A stretch of DNA of 32,567 nucleotides. Source: Klebsiella pneumoniae (GTDB lineage: Bacteria; Myxococcota_A; UBA796; SXON01). The translations under genes were made by a program, and so were the position numbers. Positions 26,335 through 32,416 of this stretch are shown here, one piece after another. The notes below the pieces were generated by a model. That model was not told where the DNA came from, did not search any database, and saw only the letters and a list, made by a program, of their open reading frames with translations. How positions within the stretch are numbered: the stretch's first letter is position 1; the number at the start of each line of letters is the position of its first letter. Where the stretch lies: positions 1 to 32,567 of the forward strand of contig CAMAXZ010000048.1 in assembly GCA_945862325.1 (NCBI GenBank), written 5' to 3'.

Positions 26335-26405
26335 GCTTCCCGCTGTATCCGGCGCACAAGGACTCCGGGGTGGAGTGGTTGGGGGCGTGCCGGAGCGCTG
26401 TCTCG
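26331..26405 (+). pseudogene. hsdS: Truncated type I restriction specificity subunit (HsdS) start
   Basis: The frame opening at ATG 26331 reads MSFPLYPAHKDSGVEWLG, the usual N-terminus of HsdS, which normally continues as E-V-P-E-H-W. A one-base deletion shifts the frame right there (VPERC is readable one frame over), and similarity ends by about 26405. Both target-recognition domains are missing. The 4-bp overlap with the nuclease gene is the original operon junction, so this is a genuine stump rather than a chance match. Confidence 0.8.
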
Positions 26406-26425
26406 ACCCTCGTGAGGCGAGCTGG

Positions 26426-26797
26426 CTATAACGCGCATATGACATACCTTTTGGGCCTTCGCACCTCCCCACACCCGACCCACCCCCGATTTATCAGAGG
26501 TGACCCCTCAGGCGGGCCGAACGGATCATGGCCGTGATATCCGTCGGCGCGGCAGATGATCTCCAGTCCTCCTTGTGAAAGCTCGACTTTCTCCACGACG
26601 CGGCTGAGCGCGTGGCGCCGCTCTTCGAGGGGCTGCTTCGTCCACGCCAGGCGAACGGCCTCACGGAGCGTCTCGGGGTCGATGGTGTCGGCCTCGGGTG
26701 CGGGCTTGGCGAGCGCGACGCTCGCGTGAAGGGCGTCGTGAGGGGTCTCGCCGCGAACGACGAACGCGAGGTCCAGGATCGAGAGTGGTACGGGCAT
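26426..26797 (-). pseudogene. Chimeric remnant: luciferase-like monooxygenase start fused to foreign tail
   Basis: This 123-codon frame starts at 26797. The first ~30 residues (MPVPLSILDLAFVVRGETPH, then DALHASVALAK) match the N-terminus of bacterial luciferase-like (LLM) flavin monooxygenases, but the rest of that ~330-residue enzyme is absent. From about residue 35 the sequence changes to DPETLREAVRLAWTKQPLEE followed by RVVEKVELSQGGLEI. This resembles the C-terminal end of large serine recombinases, though only weakly. The final ~35 residues match nothing. It looks like two gene pieces joined by rearrangement. Expression as a real protein is unlikely. Confidence 0.45.
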
Positions 26798-26968
26798 GCG
26801 CGGCGCGGGGGCTCCGGTGGAGGGGCGTATCCGTTCACTCGCGTCGATCCACAGCGGCGTCGCCGCGACCGCCCGTGAGGCCCTGGACAGCCCTGGGATG
26901 ACGAACGTCCGACGCAGCCTGGCGCTCCGTCGGTCATCTCCGGCCCCTGCGCGCGGAGGAACGCCGTT

Positions 26969-27688
26969 TTGTCCCCGGCATGGCGTGTGCTTGGCGTCGC
27001 GCGCGTGTCGGTCACCGTCGAGCTCCGCGGCCAGGGCGATGCGGGCCTCCGTTCGATCGTGGGGGAGGGGTTTCCTCGTCTGGTGGAGGCGCTCTCGGCG
27101 CACGGGCGTTCGCTACCGCGTCACGTCGAGCGGGAGTTCAGGTCGTACCTCGGTTGTGGGGACGTCGCGTCGGGGTACGCGTGGCTGGAGTGTCGGGCAT
27201 GCGACCACCATCGGCTGGTGTTGTTCTCGTGCAAGACCCTGGGTTTCTGCCCGTCGTGCGGGGGCGGCGGATGTCGGAGCGGGCGGCGCACCTGGTGGAC
27301 CACGTGATCCCGCACGTGGCGACGCGTCAGTGGGTGGTGACGGTGCCGTGGAAGCGGCGCTGGTTGTTGGCGCGGCACGCGCGGCTTGCGGACGGGGTGC
27401 TCCGGATCGCTCTCAGGCGGATCGGTCGTTGGTACCAACATCGTGCACCTCGACGGGGTGTACGACCGGGGCGCCGACGGAGCGCTGCGGTTCTTCCGCG
27501 CGCCGCCATCGACGGAGGACGTGGAGCGGTTGGTGGTCGAGATCGGGGAGGCGTGCGAGGCGTGGCTGTCGAAGCAGGGGTACGCCGGGGAAGCAGAGGA
27601 TCGGCTCAGGCCCGGTTTTGCGGGCCGGAAGGGGTGGATCGCCGGCCAGGACCGGCTTGCGGACGGCGGGCCCGAGGGTGTAGGCTGA
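26969..27688 (+). mobile_element. IS91-family transposase, frameshifted and internally deleted
   Basis: Three pieces in two frames make a recognisable IS91-type transposase N-terminal half. Piece one (to ~27262) has HVEREFRSYLGCGDVASGYA and CRACDHHRLV, then FSCKTLGFCPSCGG, the family zinc-binding region. Piece two, after a one-base loss in the G-run 27260-27264, reads RRMSERAAHLVDHVIPHV, then RQWVVTVPW and LRIALRRIGRWY. Piece three (from ~27440) reads HLDGVYDRGADGALRFFRAP and continues to a stop at 27688. Between pieces two and three the usual segment with the HFH/Tyr-region context is missing, and the C-terminal half with the catalytic tyrosines is lost. It is a dead element. No clear ori/ter ends were identified. 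Confidence 0.85.
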
Positions 27689-27711
27689 GCGGGTGCAACG
27701 CGGGGGGGCCG

Positions 27712-28155
27712 TTCGTGTTTCCTGTCCTCCCCGGCACCACCGCGCGGTTCGTGGAGTCGGTCGCGGTCTACCCCGACCGCGGCGGCTCGATGGAGGCCAT
27801 CGGCGTGGTCTGCGACAACCGCCTCGAGATCGACGGCTCCCTCACCTTCGCCACCGGCGACGGCGCCTTCGACGAGACGTTCGCGTCCGTGCTCCTGGCC
27901 ACCGCCGACGCCGTGCGCGTCTACGAGGAGCTCGAGCTGGACGGCCTCACCGGCAGCTTCGACATCACGCCGTTCGTCGACACCACCGACTACGACGCGC
28001 TCTCCGCGTGGCTCGACGTCCGCTTCGCCGACGGCGCGAGCAGCGGGGTCATCGAGGGTCAGGCCAGCGGCGAGGACGACTGCTCCGGCAGCGACGACTG
28101 CTCCGCGTGGGCGACGGCGGTGCCTGTCGCCGCCTGGCCGATCGCCGAGGAGTGA
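27712..28155 (+). pseudogene. 3' fragment of a secreted-protein gene beside the IS91 relic
   Basis: An open frame of about 147 residues with normal codon use begins abruptly after the transposase relic (VFPVLPGTTARFVESVAVYP), with no ribosome site or signal peptide. It continues as an acidic, beta-rich sequence ending SGEDDCSGSDDCSAW and a short tail. GTG at 27715 is the first possible start, but the missing signal peptide and the cysteine pairs suggest that the 5' part of an exported protein was lost. Its family is not recognised. Its 3' end is antisense to the neighbouring MYXO-CTERM remnant. Confidence 0.5.
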
Positions 28156-28221
28156 GCCCGGCGCGTCCGGCGGACCGCGTCACCCACGCCTCGGTCGCGT
28201 CCCAGCGCCGCGTGGCGTCCG

Positions 28222-28580
28222 CGCGCCGCTTCAACCCGAGGCCGAGAACGCCGACGAACAGCAGCGCCGAGGTGTCCGAGCCGCAGCCGCACGGCTCGGG
28301 GACGTCGTCTGCGCAGGTCCACTCCGAGGTGGAGCGGCCGCCCGTGGCGTCGATCTGGGTGACGCGGAGGCACGCGTCGAGGCCGTCTCGCCAGGTGGTC
28401 AGGGTTGCCGGCCCGTCGGTGGTGTCGAAGAAGTCCTGTTGGCCCGTGCGGTGTTCGACCAGAGGGGTAGACGACCTCCTCCAGCGTGGTGGTGGGGCGC
28501 GTCACGACAGGCGCCTCACCGGGTGGCCGCACCCCGACCGAAGGGGCAGCGGGGTTGACGGAGGGGAGCGACAGATGCAC
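28222..28580 (-). pseudogene. Remnant of a MYXO-CTERM-tagged secreted protein, frameshifted
   Basis: Minus-strand coding sequence reads PVVTRPTTTLEEVVYP in one frame. After a one-base shift near 28461-28467 it continues as LVEHRTGQQDFFDTTDG, LTTWRDGLDACLRVTQ and EWTCADDVPEPCGCGSDTSA, then a hydrophobic run and KRR. The Cys-Gly-Cys-Gly, hydrophobic, Lys-Arg-Arg ending is a MYXO-CTERM-type sorting tail. The expected stop after the Arg cluster is absent, and the frame runs on to 28049 through antisense of the neighbouring fragment. The 5' part is missing. It confirms that this sorting system operates in the host. Confidence 0.6.
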
Positions 28581-28637
28581 TGTGCGCGGATGCGGGGTCC
28601 AATCTTCCCATCAGTACGGCCCTGGCTCGGAGGTCCC

Positions 28638-29147
28638 ATGTCCCGATCGGCTCGTCGTCTGCGGTCCGTGTCCGCGCCGCTGTTCCTCTCGTTCGCGCTG
28701 CTCTTCGGCGTGTCCTTCACCCTCGGCGCCACCGAGGCCGCCGCAGCGGACGGGATCGTCAAAGCGCGGCTCGAAGCCAAAGGTGTGAAGTTCGAGGTGG
28801 ACGCCGACGGTGACTTCAAGTGTGTGTTTCGGCTCGACAGCGGGCGCACGCAGGTGGTGTGGGTGCGCTCCAACGTGGCCGAGTACGGCGCCGTGAAGGT
28901 GCGGGAGATCTGGTCGCCGGGCTACCTGGCCGACACCGATGACTTTCCCGCGATCGTGGCGAACCAGCTCCTCACCAACAGCAACACCGTCAAGCTGGGC
29001 GGCTGGGTGAAGCAGGGCAGGAGCGCGGTGTTCGTGGTGAAGATCCCCGGTGACGCCTCGGCCGATCAGCTGGTAAACGGCATCACCGCCGCCGTCGAGT
29101 CGGCCGACGCGCTCGAGCTGGCCCTGACCGGAAAGGACGACCTGTAG
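28638..29147 (+). CDS. Secreted YbjN-like protein
   Basis: This 169-residue protein has an orthodox Sec signal: RSARRLR at the N-terminus, a hydrophobic core of about 12-30, and cleavage probably after AAAA at 34-37. ATG at 28638 is chosen because GGAGG lies 5 bp before it and because the signal begins there. The mature part has one alpha/beta domain: LEAKGVKFEVDADGDFKCVF, then VVWVRSNVAEYGAVKVREIW, and KIPGDASADQLVNGITAAV. This pattern resembles the YbjN/type III secretion chaperone-like fold. A role cannot be read from the sequence. It is intact, unlike its left-hand neighbours, and lies 526 bp before the rhodopsin gene. Confidence 0.75.
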   Translation: MSRSARRLRSVSAPLFLSFALLFGVSFTLGATEAAAADGIVKARLEAKGVKFEVDADGDFKCVFRLDSGRTQVVWVRSNVAEYGAVKVREIWSPGYLADTDDFPAIVANQLLTNSNTVKLGGWVKQGRSAVFVVKIPGDASADQLVNGITAAVESADALELALTGKDDL

Positions 29148-29241
29148 ACGGGGCGCGGGCGCCGCCGGGCCGGCGCGTGGCTACGGCCGCGGGATCGCCC
29201 GCCGGGGGGTCCACCAGCGGCGATCCTGCTCCGCTTCCGCC

Positions 29242-29444
29242 ATGCTCCTCGGCCTGCTCACGCTGGTTGCCTGCCAGGGCGCCCCCCTGGCGACGCCGCC
29301 GACCGCGCGCCGGCCTCGAGCGGAGGTGCCACTACATCCTCCGCCCCCCCGCCGGCCAAGGACCGCCTCCAGCGTCGTGAGAACGGCAGCGTCCTGGTGG
29401 CGCCCAGGACCGCTGCGGGCTCCGTACGCCATATGAACCGATAA
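29242..29444 (+). pseudogene. Small lipoprotein, apparently frameshifted
   Basis: The frame opens MLLGLLTLVACQGAPL, a short lipobox signal like others in this window. After the C-run at 29281-29286 a one-base shift gives a more natural continuation (DAADRAPASSGGATTSSAPP, AKDRLQRRENGSVLV) ending at TAA 29442-29444. The unshifted frame becomes Arg/Pro-rich and stops at 29436. The intact product would be about 67 residues. It could be a decayed gene or a real one with a sequencing indel. The remainder of 29148-29241 shows nothing. Confidence 0.4.
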
Positions 29445-29673
29445 TGAACCTGTTCGCATGCGAACGCTGAACAGCTTCCTACACCTCTCCCGAACTCGTG
29501 AAACGGAAAACACACTACCAGCATGACGACTTACGGCTTTCCACTACGTACAACTCCCCGAGTCGAGCACGTCCGGTACCGGTTGATACCGGACCACCTT
29601 GTTCCCCCTCTCGACGCGGTCGTTCTGAATATCCTCTAAGCGGTTCACACCAAACCACGTCCTGGAGGCAACG
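29433..29673 (+). promoter_or_regulatory. Upstream control region of the rhodopsin cluster
   Basis: This stretch is visibly richer in A/T than its surroundings. It holds direct repeats ATGAACC at 29433-29439 and 29444-29450 (11 bp apart), a perfect 12-bp palindrome TTCGCATGCGAA at 29453-29464, an inverted pair CTGTTC (29450-29455) / GAACAG (29469-29474), and the inverted repeat GTCCGGTA / TACCGGAC at 29571-29578 and 29587-29594. The ribosome site GGAGG at 29664-29668 precedes the ATG by 5 bp. These are candidate operators; the promoter boxes themselves are not clear. Confidence 0.5.
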
Positions 29674-30465
29674 ATGTCCCTTCCCCTCGATCTCTCGACC
29701 GGCGAGTTTCAGCTGGTCTACAACATGCTGTCCCTCGCGATCGCCGCGATGCTCGCCTCGTTCGCCTACTTCGTGATGGTGCAGCAGCAGCTCACCGCCA
29801 AGTACCGTCCCGCGATGATCCTCTCGTCGCTCGTGGTCGGCATCGCCGGGTACCACTACTGGCGCATCTTCAACAGCTGGGAGGGCGCGTACGCGCTGAA
29901 TGACGCGGGCCGTTACGTCGCGACCGGTGCACCGTTCAACGACGCGTATCGGTACGTGGATTGGCTCCTGACCGTTCCGCTGTTGGTGGCCGAGCTCGTG
30001 GCCGTTCTGGCGTTGCCGAAGGCGCGTCGTGGTTCGCTGATGGCGCGGCTGGTGGTTGCCAGCGCGCTCATGATCGGCCTCGGGTACCCCGGCGAAGTTT
30101 CAGGCGATGCCACGACCCGCGTGATCTGGGCGGTCCTGAGTACGATTCCCTTCGTCTACATCCTCTTCGTGCTCTACACCGAGCTCGGGCAGGCGGCCAA
30201 CGTCAAGGATCCCCAGGTGAAGGTGCTCCTCCGCAACACGCAGTTGCTGCTGCTCGCGACCTGGGGCTTCTACCCCATCGCCTACGCGATGCCCCTGCTC
30301 GGCATCGGTGGCGCGGCCGCTACCGTCGCACTGCAGGTTGGTTACTCCATCGCCGACATCGCTGCCAAGTGCGGCTACGGCATCATGATCTACCAGATCG
30401 CTCGTGCGAAGATGGCCGCCGAGGGTGTCGACGAGGTTGACGCTCCCCCCCTGACTTTGCAGTGA
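29674..30465 (+). CDS. Proton-pumping microbial rhodopsin (DTE type, proteorhodopsin/xanthorhodopsin-like)
   Basis: This 263-residue, seven-helix retinal protein is predicted to be a light-driven outward proton pump in the inner membrane. Helix C reads RYVDWLLTVPLLVAEL, giving Asp96 (Schiff-base counter-ion), Thr100 and Glu107 (proton donor), the DTE motif of pumps. Arg93 is in place, and His61 in helix B matches the His that pairs with the counter-ion in proteorhodopsin. Helix G has Asp228 and the retinal-binding Lys232 (DIAAK). Leu104 is the position where Leu gives green and Gln gives blue absorption in proteorhodopsin, so green is predicted. In helix E the site of the carotenoid-antenna window, aligned on RVIWA, is Ala153: small, neither the Gly of xanthorhodopsin nor a bulky Trp/Phe. 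The gene overlaps the next one as GTGA. No retinal-synthesis gene is in the window. Confidence 0.96.
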   Translation: MSLPLDLSTGEFQLVYNMLSLAIAAMLASFAYFVMVQQQLTAKYRPAMILSSLVVGIAGYHYWRIFNSWEGAYALNDAGRYVATGAPFNDAYRYVDWLLTVPLLVAELVAVLALPKARRGSLMARLVVASALMIGLGYPGEVSGDATTRVIWAVLSTIPFVYILFVLYTELGQAANVKDPQVKVLLRNTQLLLLATWGFYPIAYAMPLLGIGGAAATVALQVGYSIADIAAKCGYGIMIYQIARAKMAAEGVDEVDAPPLTLQ

Positions 30466-30668
30466 ACGCATCCGACGACCACGCGGTGGGCCACTACCGC
30501 ACGAGCGCTGCGGCGCTCGCCTTCGTCGGCGCGCTCGGGGTCGTGGTCGGGGCGGCTTCCACAGCGGCCGCCACCGAGCTGCACTTCATCGATGGGCACG
30601 CGATGATGTGCTTCTCGCTCCTCTATCTCGTCACGGCGACGTACATGGCGTTTCCTCGGAAGGCCTGA
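30462..30668 (+). CDS. 68-aa two-helix membrane protein coupled to rhodopsin
   Basis: GTG at 30462 overlaps the rhodopsin stop by 4 bp (GTGA), so it should be made together with the pump. The product starts with a short polar His-containing segment (MNASDDHAVGHYRT). It then has a first hydrophobic helix (about 15-37), a short loop with HFIDGHAM containing His and Asp, and a second helix (about 47-64) ending AFPRKA. I know no named family for it. The His/Asp loop and tight coupling suggest a partner or assembly factor of the rhodopsin rather than a free-standing protein, but this is inference from position. No alternative start nearby fits better. Confidence 0.75.
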   Translation: MNASDDHAVGHYRTSAAALAFVGALGVVVGAASTAAATELHFIDGHAMMCFSLLYLVTATYMAFPRKA

Positions 30669-30733
30669 CCGTCCGCCGTGCCGCCAGGCGACTTGGCGCC
30701 CGGCGGCGCGGCCCCAACCGGCGCTCACCGCAA

Positions 30734-30776
30734 CCCACCCACACGACTCGGAGCGTACCCGAGTCGTGTGGGCGGG
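30734..30776 (+). terminator. Long perfect hairpin inside the rhodopsin cluster
   Basis: CCCACACGACTCGG (30738-30751) pairs perfectly with CCGAGTCGTGTGGG (30759-30772) around a 7-nt loop. After one mismatch three further pairs extend the stem to 30734-30776. There is no U-run after it, only a C-run, so it is not a standard intrinsic terminator. It may act as an attenuator, or an mRNA-stabilising 3' end for the rhodopsin message. Confidence 0.65.
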
Positions 30777-30823
30777 CGCCCCCCCCGCTTTCCCTCCTCC
30801 CTCCCCGTTCTCCGGAGACTTCG

Positions 30824-31039
30824 ATGAACAAACTTCACCCCTCACTGCGTGCACGGATCCCGTTCGTCGTCGCAGGGTTCTTTTCGTTCCTGTTCTCTGT
30901 TTGGCTGTACTTCGTGAAGGGCGAAACTGAGGCCGGCATCTTCGTCGGTATCTGGGTCCCGTCGATTCACTCCCTGGGGACGCTGCTGCTGGCCCCGACT
31001 GCCGCCACGCCGCCCGCCCGCAGCACGGTGCGATCATGA
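30824..31039 (+). CDS. 71-aa two-helix membrane protein, second small gene of rhodopsin cluster
   Basis: ATG at 30824 has GGAG 6 bp upstream (30814-30817). After a basic leader (MNKLHPSLRAR) comes a first aromatic-rich helix (about 12-32, FVVAGFFSFLFSVWLYFV). A short loop KGETEAG precedes a second segment with the distinctive GIFVGIWVPSIHSLG (about 39-53), and a Pro/Ala/Ser-rich cytoplasmic or periplasmic tail ends it. The in-membrane Trp-Val-Pro-Ser-Ile-His pattern looks conserved in style rather than random, but I cannot assign a named family. Its stop overlaps the next ATG by 4 bp. The hairpin before it may set its level relative to the rhodopsin. Confidence 0.75.
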   Translation: MNKLHPSLRARIPFVVAGFFSFLFSVWLYFVKGETEAGIFVGIWVPSIHSLGTLLLAPTAATPPARSTVRS

Positions 31040-31149
31040 GTGAAACCGTGATCTTCGGTGTCGGACTTGTCGTCTTCCTGGTCACCACCTGGGGTGCGGT
31101 CATGGCGGGTGGCATGTGGCTGGCCGCGGGTGACAGCGAGGGAAACTGA
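31036..31149 (+). CDS. 37-aa single-helix membrane peptide, third small gene of rhodopsin cluster
   Basis: ATG at 31036 overlaps the preceding stop as ATGA, and TGA is at 31147-31149. The 37-residue product has a short acidic start (MSETVIF), one transmembrane helix (about 5-30) with small-residue packing faces (GVG, GAVMAGG), and a polar tail GDSEGN. Its size and form are like accessory subunits of membrane complexes such as CydX or KdpF, though the sequence is not theirs. Translational coupling and the hydrophobic pattern make it credible as a real gene despite its length. It is followed after 34 bp by the end of a convergent gene. Confidence 0.7.
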   Translation: MSETVIFGVGLVVFLVTTWGAVMAGGMWLAAGDSEGN

Positions 31150-31154
31150 ACCAT

Positions 31155-31171
31155 GGCGGGGGAGACCCGCC
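31155..31171. terminator. Short hairpin between convergent genes
   Basis: GGCGGG (31155-31160) pairs with CCCGCC (31166-31171) around a 5-nt loop in the 34-bp gap between convergent genes. There is no U-run on either strand, so terminator function is uncertain. Confidence 0.35.
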
Positions 31172-31183
31172 GAGTCCTCCCGC

Positions 31184-32182
31184 TCAGAACGTGCCGGTGA
31201 CGCCCACCACGCCCGGCCCGATGAGCGGGTGGACGTCGACGTTCCAGCGCCGCGCCTCGGCGAGCGCGAGATCCTCCCGCAGGGTGCGTTCGTAGGCATC
31301 GAGGCGCGCGCGGAGCGTCGGCTCGTCGAACCAATGGTACGGGTCCTCGTGCCGGTGCGTCGACACGACGGCGCCAACGATGCCCGTGCCCACGCCCCCG
31401 ACGCCGAGCACCAACATCCCGCTTCCGACCGCCAGAATCCCGCCGTCTCCACCGAACGCGCGGTTGATGAACCCGATGATGCCGACCGCCCCGCCGAGCA
31501 CGGTGAGGCCGCTGCCGACGGCAATCGAGGTGTTGAAGGCCCTCTTTTCGATGCGACGGGTGCGCCGGTACTCCGCCGCGATCTTGGGATCGTCGATGCG
31601 CTCCACGAGCTCCTTCATCCGAACCGGGCGGCGCGCGGCGTCGACGACGCGCCCGTCGAAGTTGACGAAGAGCTGGTTCGTCTCGTAGACGGCCACCCGA
31701 GTCAAGACAGCGGACTCCGCGCCGGCGCCGCCCGCGTGCGCGGCGACCGCGCTCTCCAGCGTCTCCCGGTCCGTCCACGCGCCGAGCCGGGCCCGCGGGT
31801 TGACGTACCGCACGAGGAAGCCGGAGCCGACCACGGCGGGGACGACGAGCAGGTTCGCTGCGGCCAGGCGGGCGCCACCGTCTTGCACCGAGCTGGGAAC
31901 GAGCAGGACCGAGCCCACGCCGAGGGCCGCCGAGCCGATCCAGATCCAGTTGGCGGCGCGCTCCCGGGTCCGCTCGGCCTTCCGGTACGTCTCCGCGGCC
32001 TCCGGGAGCCCGACGAGCACGAGCGCGTCCGGCGTCGGGATCACCTGCCCCTCCGGGTCGAGGAGGCGGAGCGTGCGCCCCTCGCCCGCGATCTCCAACG
32101 GGTAGGGGTGCGTTGGGAGATCGGCTGGGGCGGCTTCCGCAGCGCCCGCCACCGCGAACGAGAGCGCGATGGCGATGAGCAT
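31184..32182 (-). CDS. Exported membrane protein with internally duplicated helix pair
   Basis: This 332-residue protein starts at ATG 32182, chosen for its ribosome site (GAGGAGG) 7 bp upstream and its signal peptide (MLIAIALSFAVAGAAEA, cleaved about residue 17). An N-terminal strand-rich part (25-60) is followed by two helix pairs: 79-95 with 107-124, and 217-239 with 248-273. Each pair is preceded by a basic stretch of the same style (YRKAERTRERAANW at 66-79; YRRTRRIEKRAFNT at 205-218), so the protein looks like two copies of one unit. The C-terminus ends VDVHPLIGPGVVGVTGTF. Membrane pores or envelope proteins of Myxococcota can look like this, but no family is recognised. Confidence 0.75.
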   Translation of the reverse strand: MLIAIALSFAVAGAAEAAPADLPTHPYPLEIAGEGRTLRLLDPEGQVIPTPDALVLVGLPEAAETYRKAERTRERAANWIWIGSAALGVGSVLLVPSSVQDGGARLAAANLLVVPAVVGSGFLVRYVNPRARLGAWTDRETLESAVAAHAGGAGAESAVLTRVAVYETNQLFVNFDGRVVDAARRPVRMKELVERIDDPKIAAEYRRTRRIEKRAFNTSIAVGSGLTVLGGAVGIIGFINRAFGGDGGILAVGSGMLVLGVGGVGTGIVGAVVSTHRHEDPYHWFDEPTLRARLDAYERTLREDLALAEARRWNVDVHPLIGPGVVGVTGTF

Positions 32183-32416
32183 CGAGGATCCTCCTCGGGA
32201 ACGATAGCACGGTGCCCGCTCGGGGCGGCTCGGAGCGGCGGGCCTCAGCGAGACGCCGCACACTCCTGCATTGGCCCGCCCATCGCAGCGGCGGCCGCCG
32301 CGTCGAGCCGGACGAACGCTAAGAACTTTCTCGGGTTGTCGTCCAGCAGGGTGTCGAAGTGTCGCCGTCCCGGATCGTGGTGGCCACACGGTAGGCGAGG
32401 GACACCGGTGGCGGCG
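32183..32416. other. Gene-poor stretch with one open minus-strand frame
   Basis: Between the exported protein and the IS66-like remnant, one minus-strand frame reads LPCGHHDPGRRHFDTLLDDN and KFLAFVRLDAAAAAAMGG before a TGA at 32247-32245. It has natural-looking composition but no recognised family or start. It may be the end of a broken gene, possibly joined to the transposase remnant by rearrangement. Confidence 0.3.

Larger units (their letters stand above)
25047..26512. repeat. 12-bp inverted repeats flanking the YhcG/hsdS remnant
   Basis: CCTGAGGGGTCA at 25047-25058 and its exact reverse complement TGACCCCTCAGG at 26501-26512 bracket the restriction-related remnant. A 12-bp match can arise by chance in a window this size. 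Only the position makes it worth noting. Confidence 0.35.

Noticed and set aside
27693..29147. 484-aa plus-strand frame ending with the YbjN-like protein
   Set aside because: Only its last 169 codons are real. The upstream part is a shadow of gene fragments and lacks a start with a ribosome site.
29595..29640. Sigma-70-like promoter (TTGTTC ... GAATAT) before the rhodopsin gene
   Set aside because: The spacing of about 21 bp is too long and both boxes are weak, so no promoter was called.
30390..32261. 623-aa minus-strand frame covering the rhodopsin cluster
   Set aside because: It is Arg/Gly-rich shadow sequence antisense to four better-supported genes.
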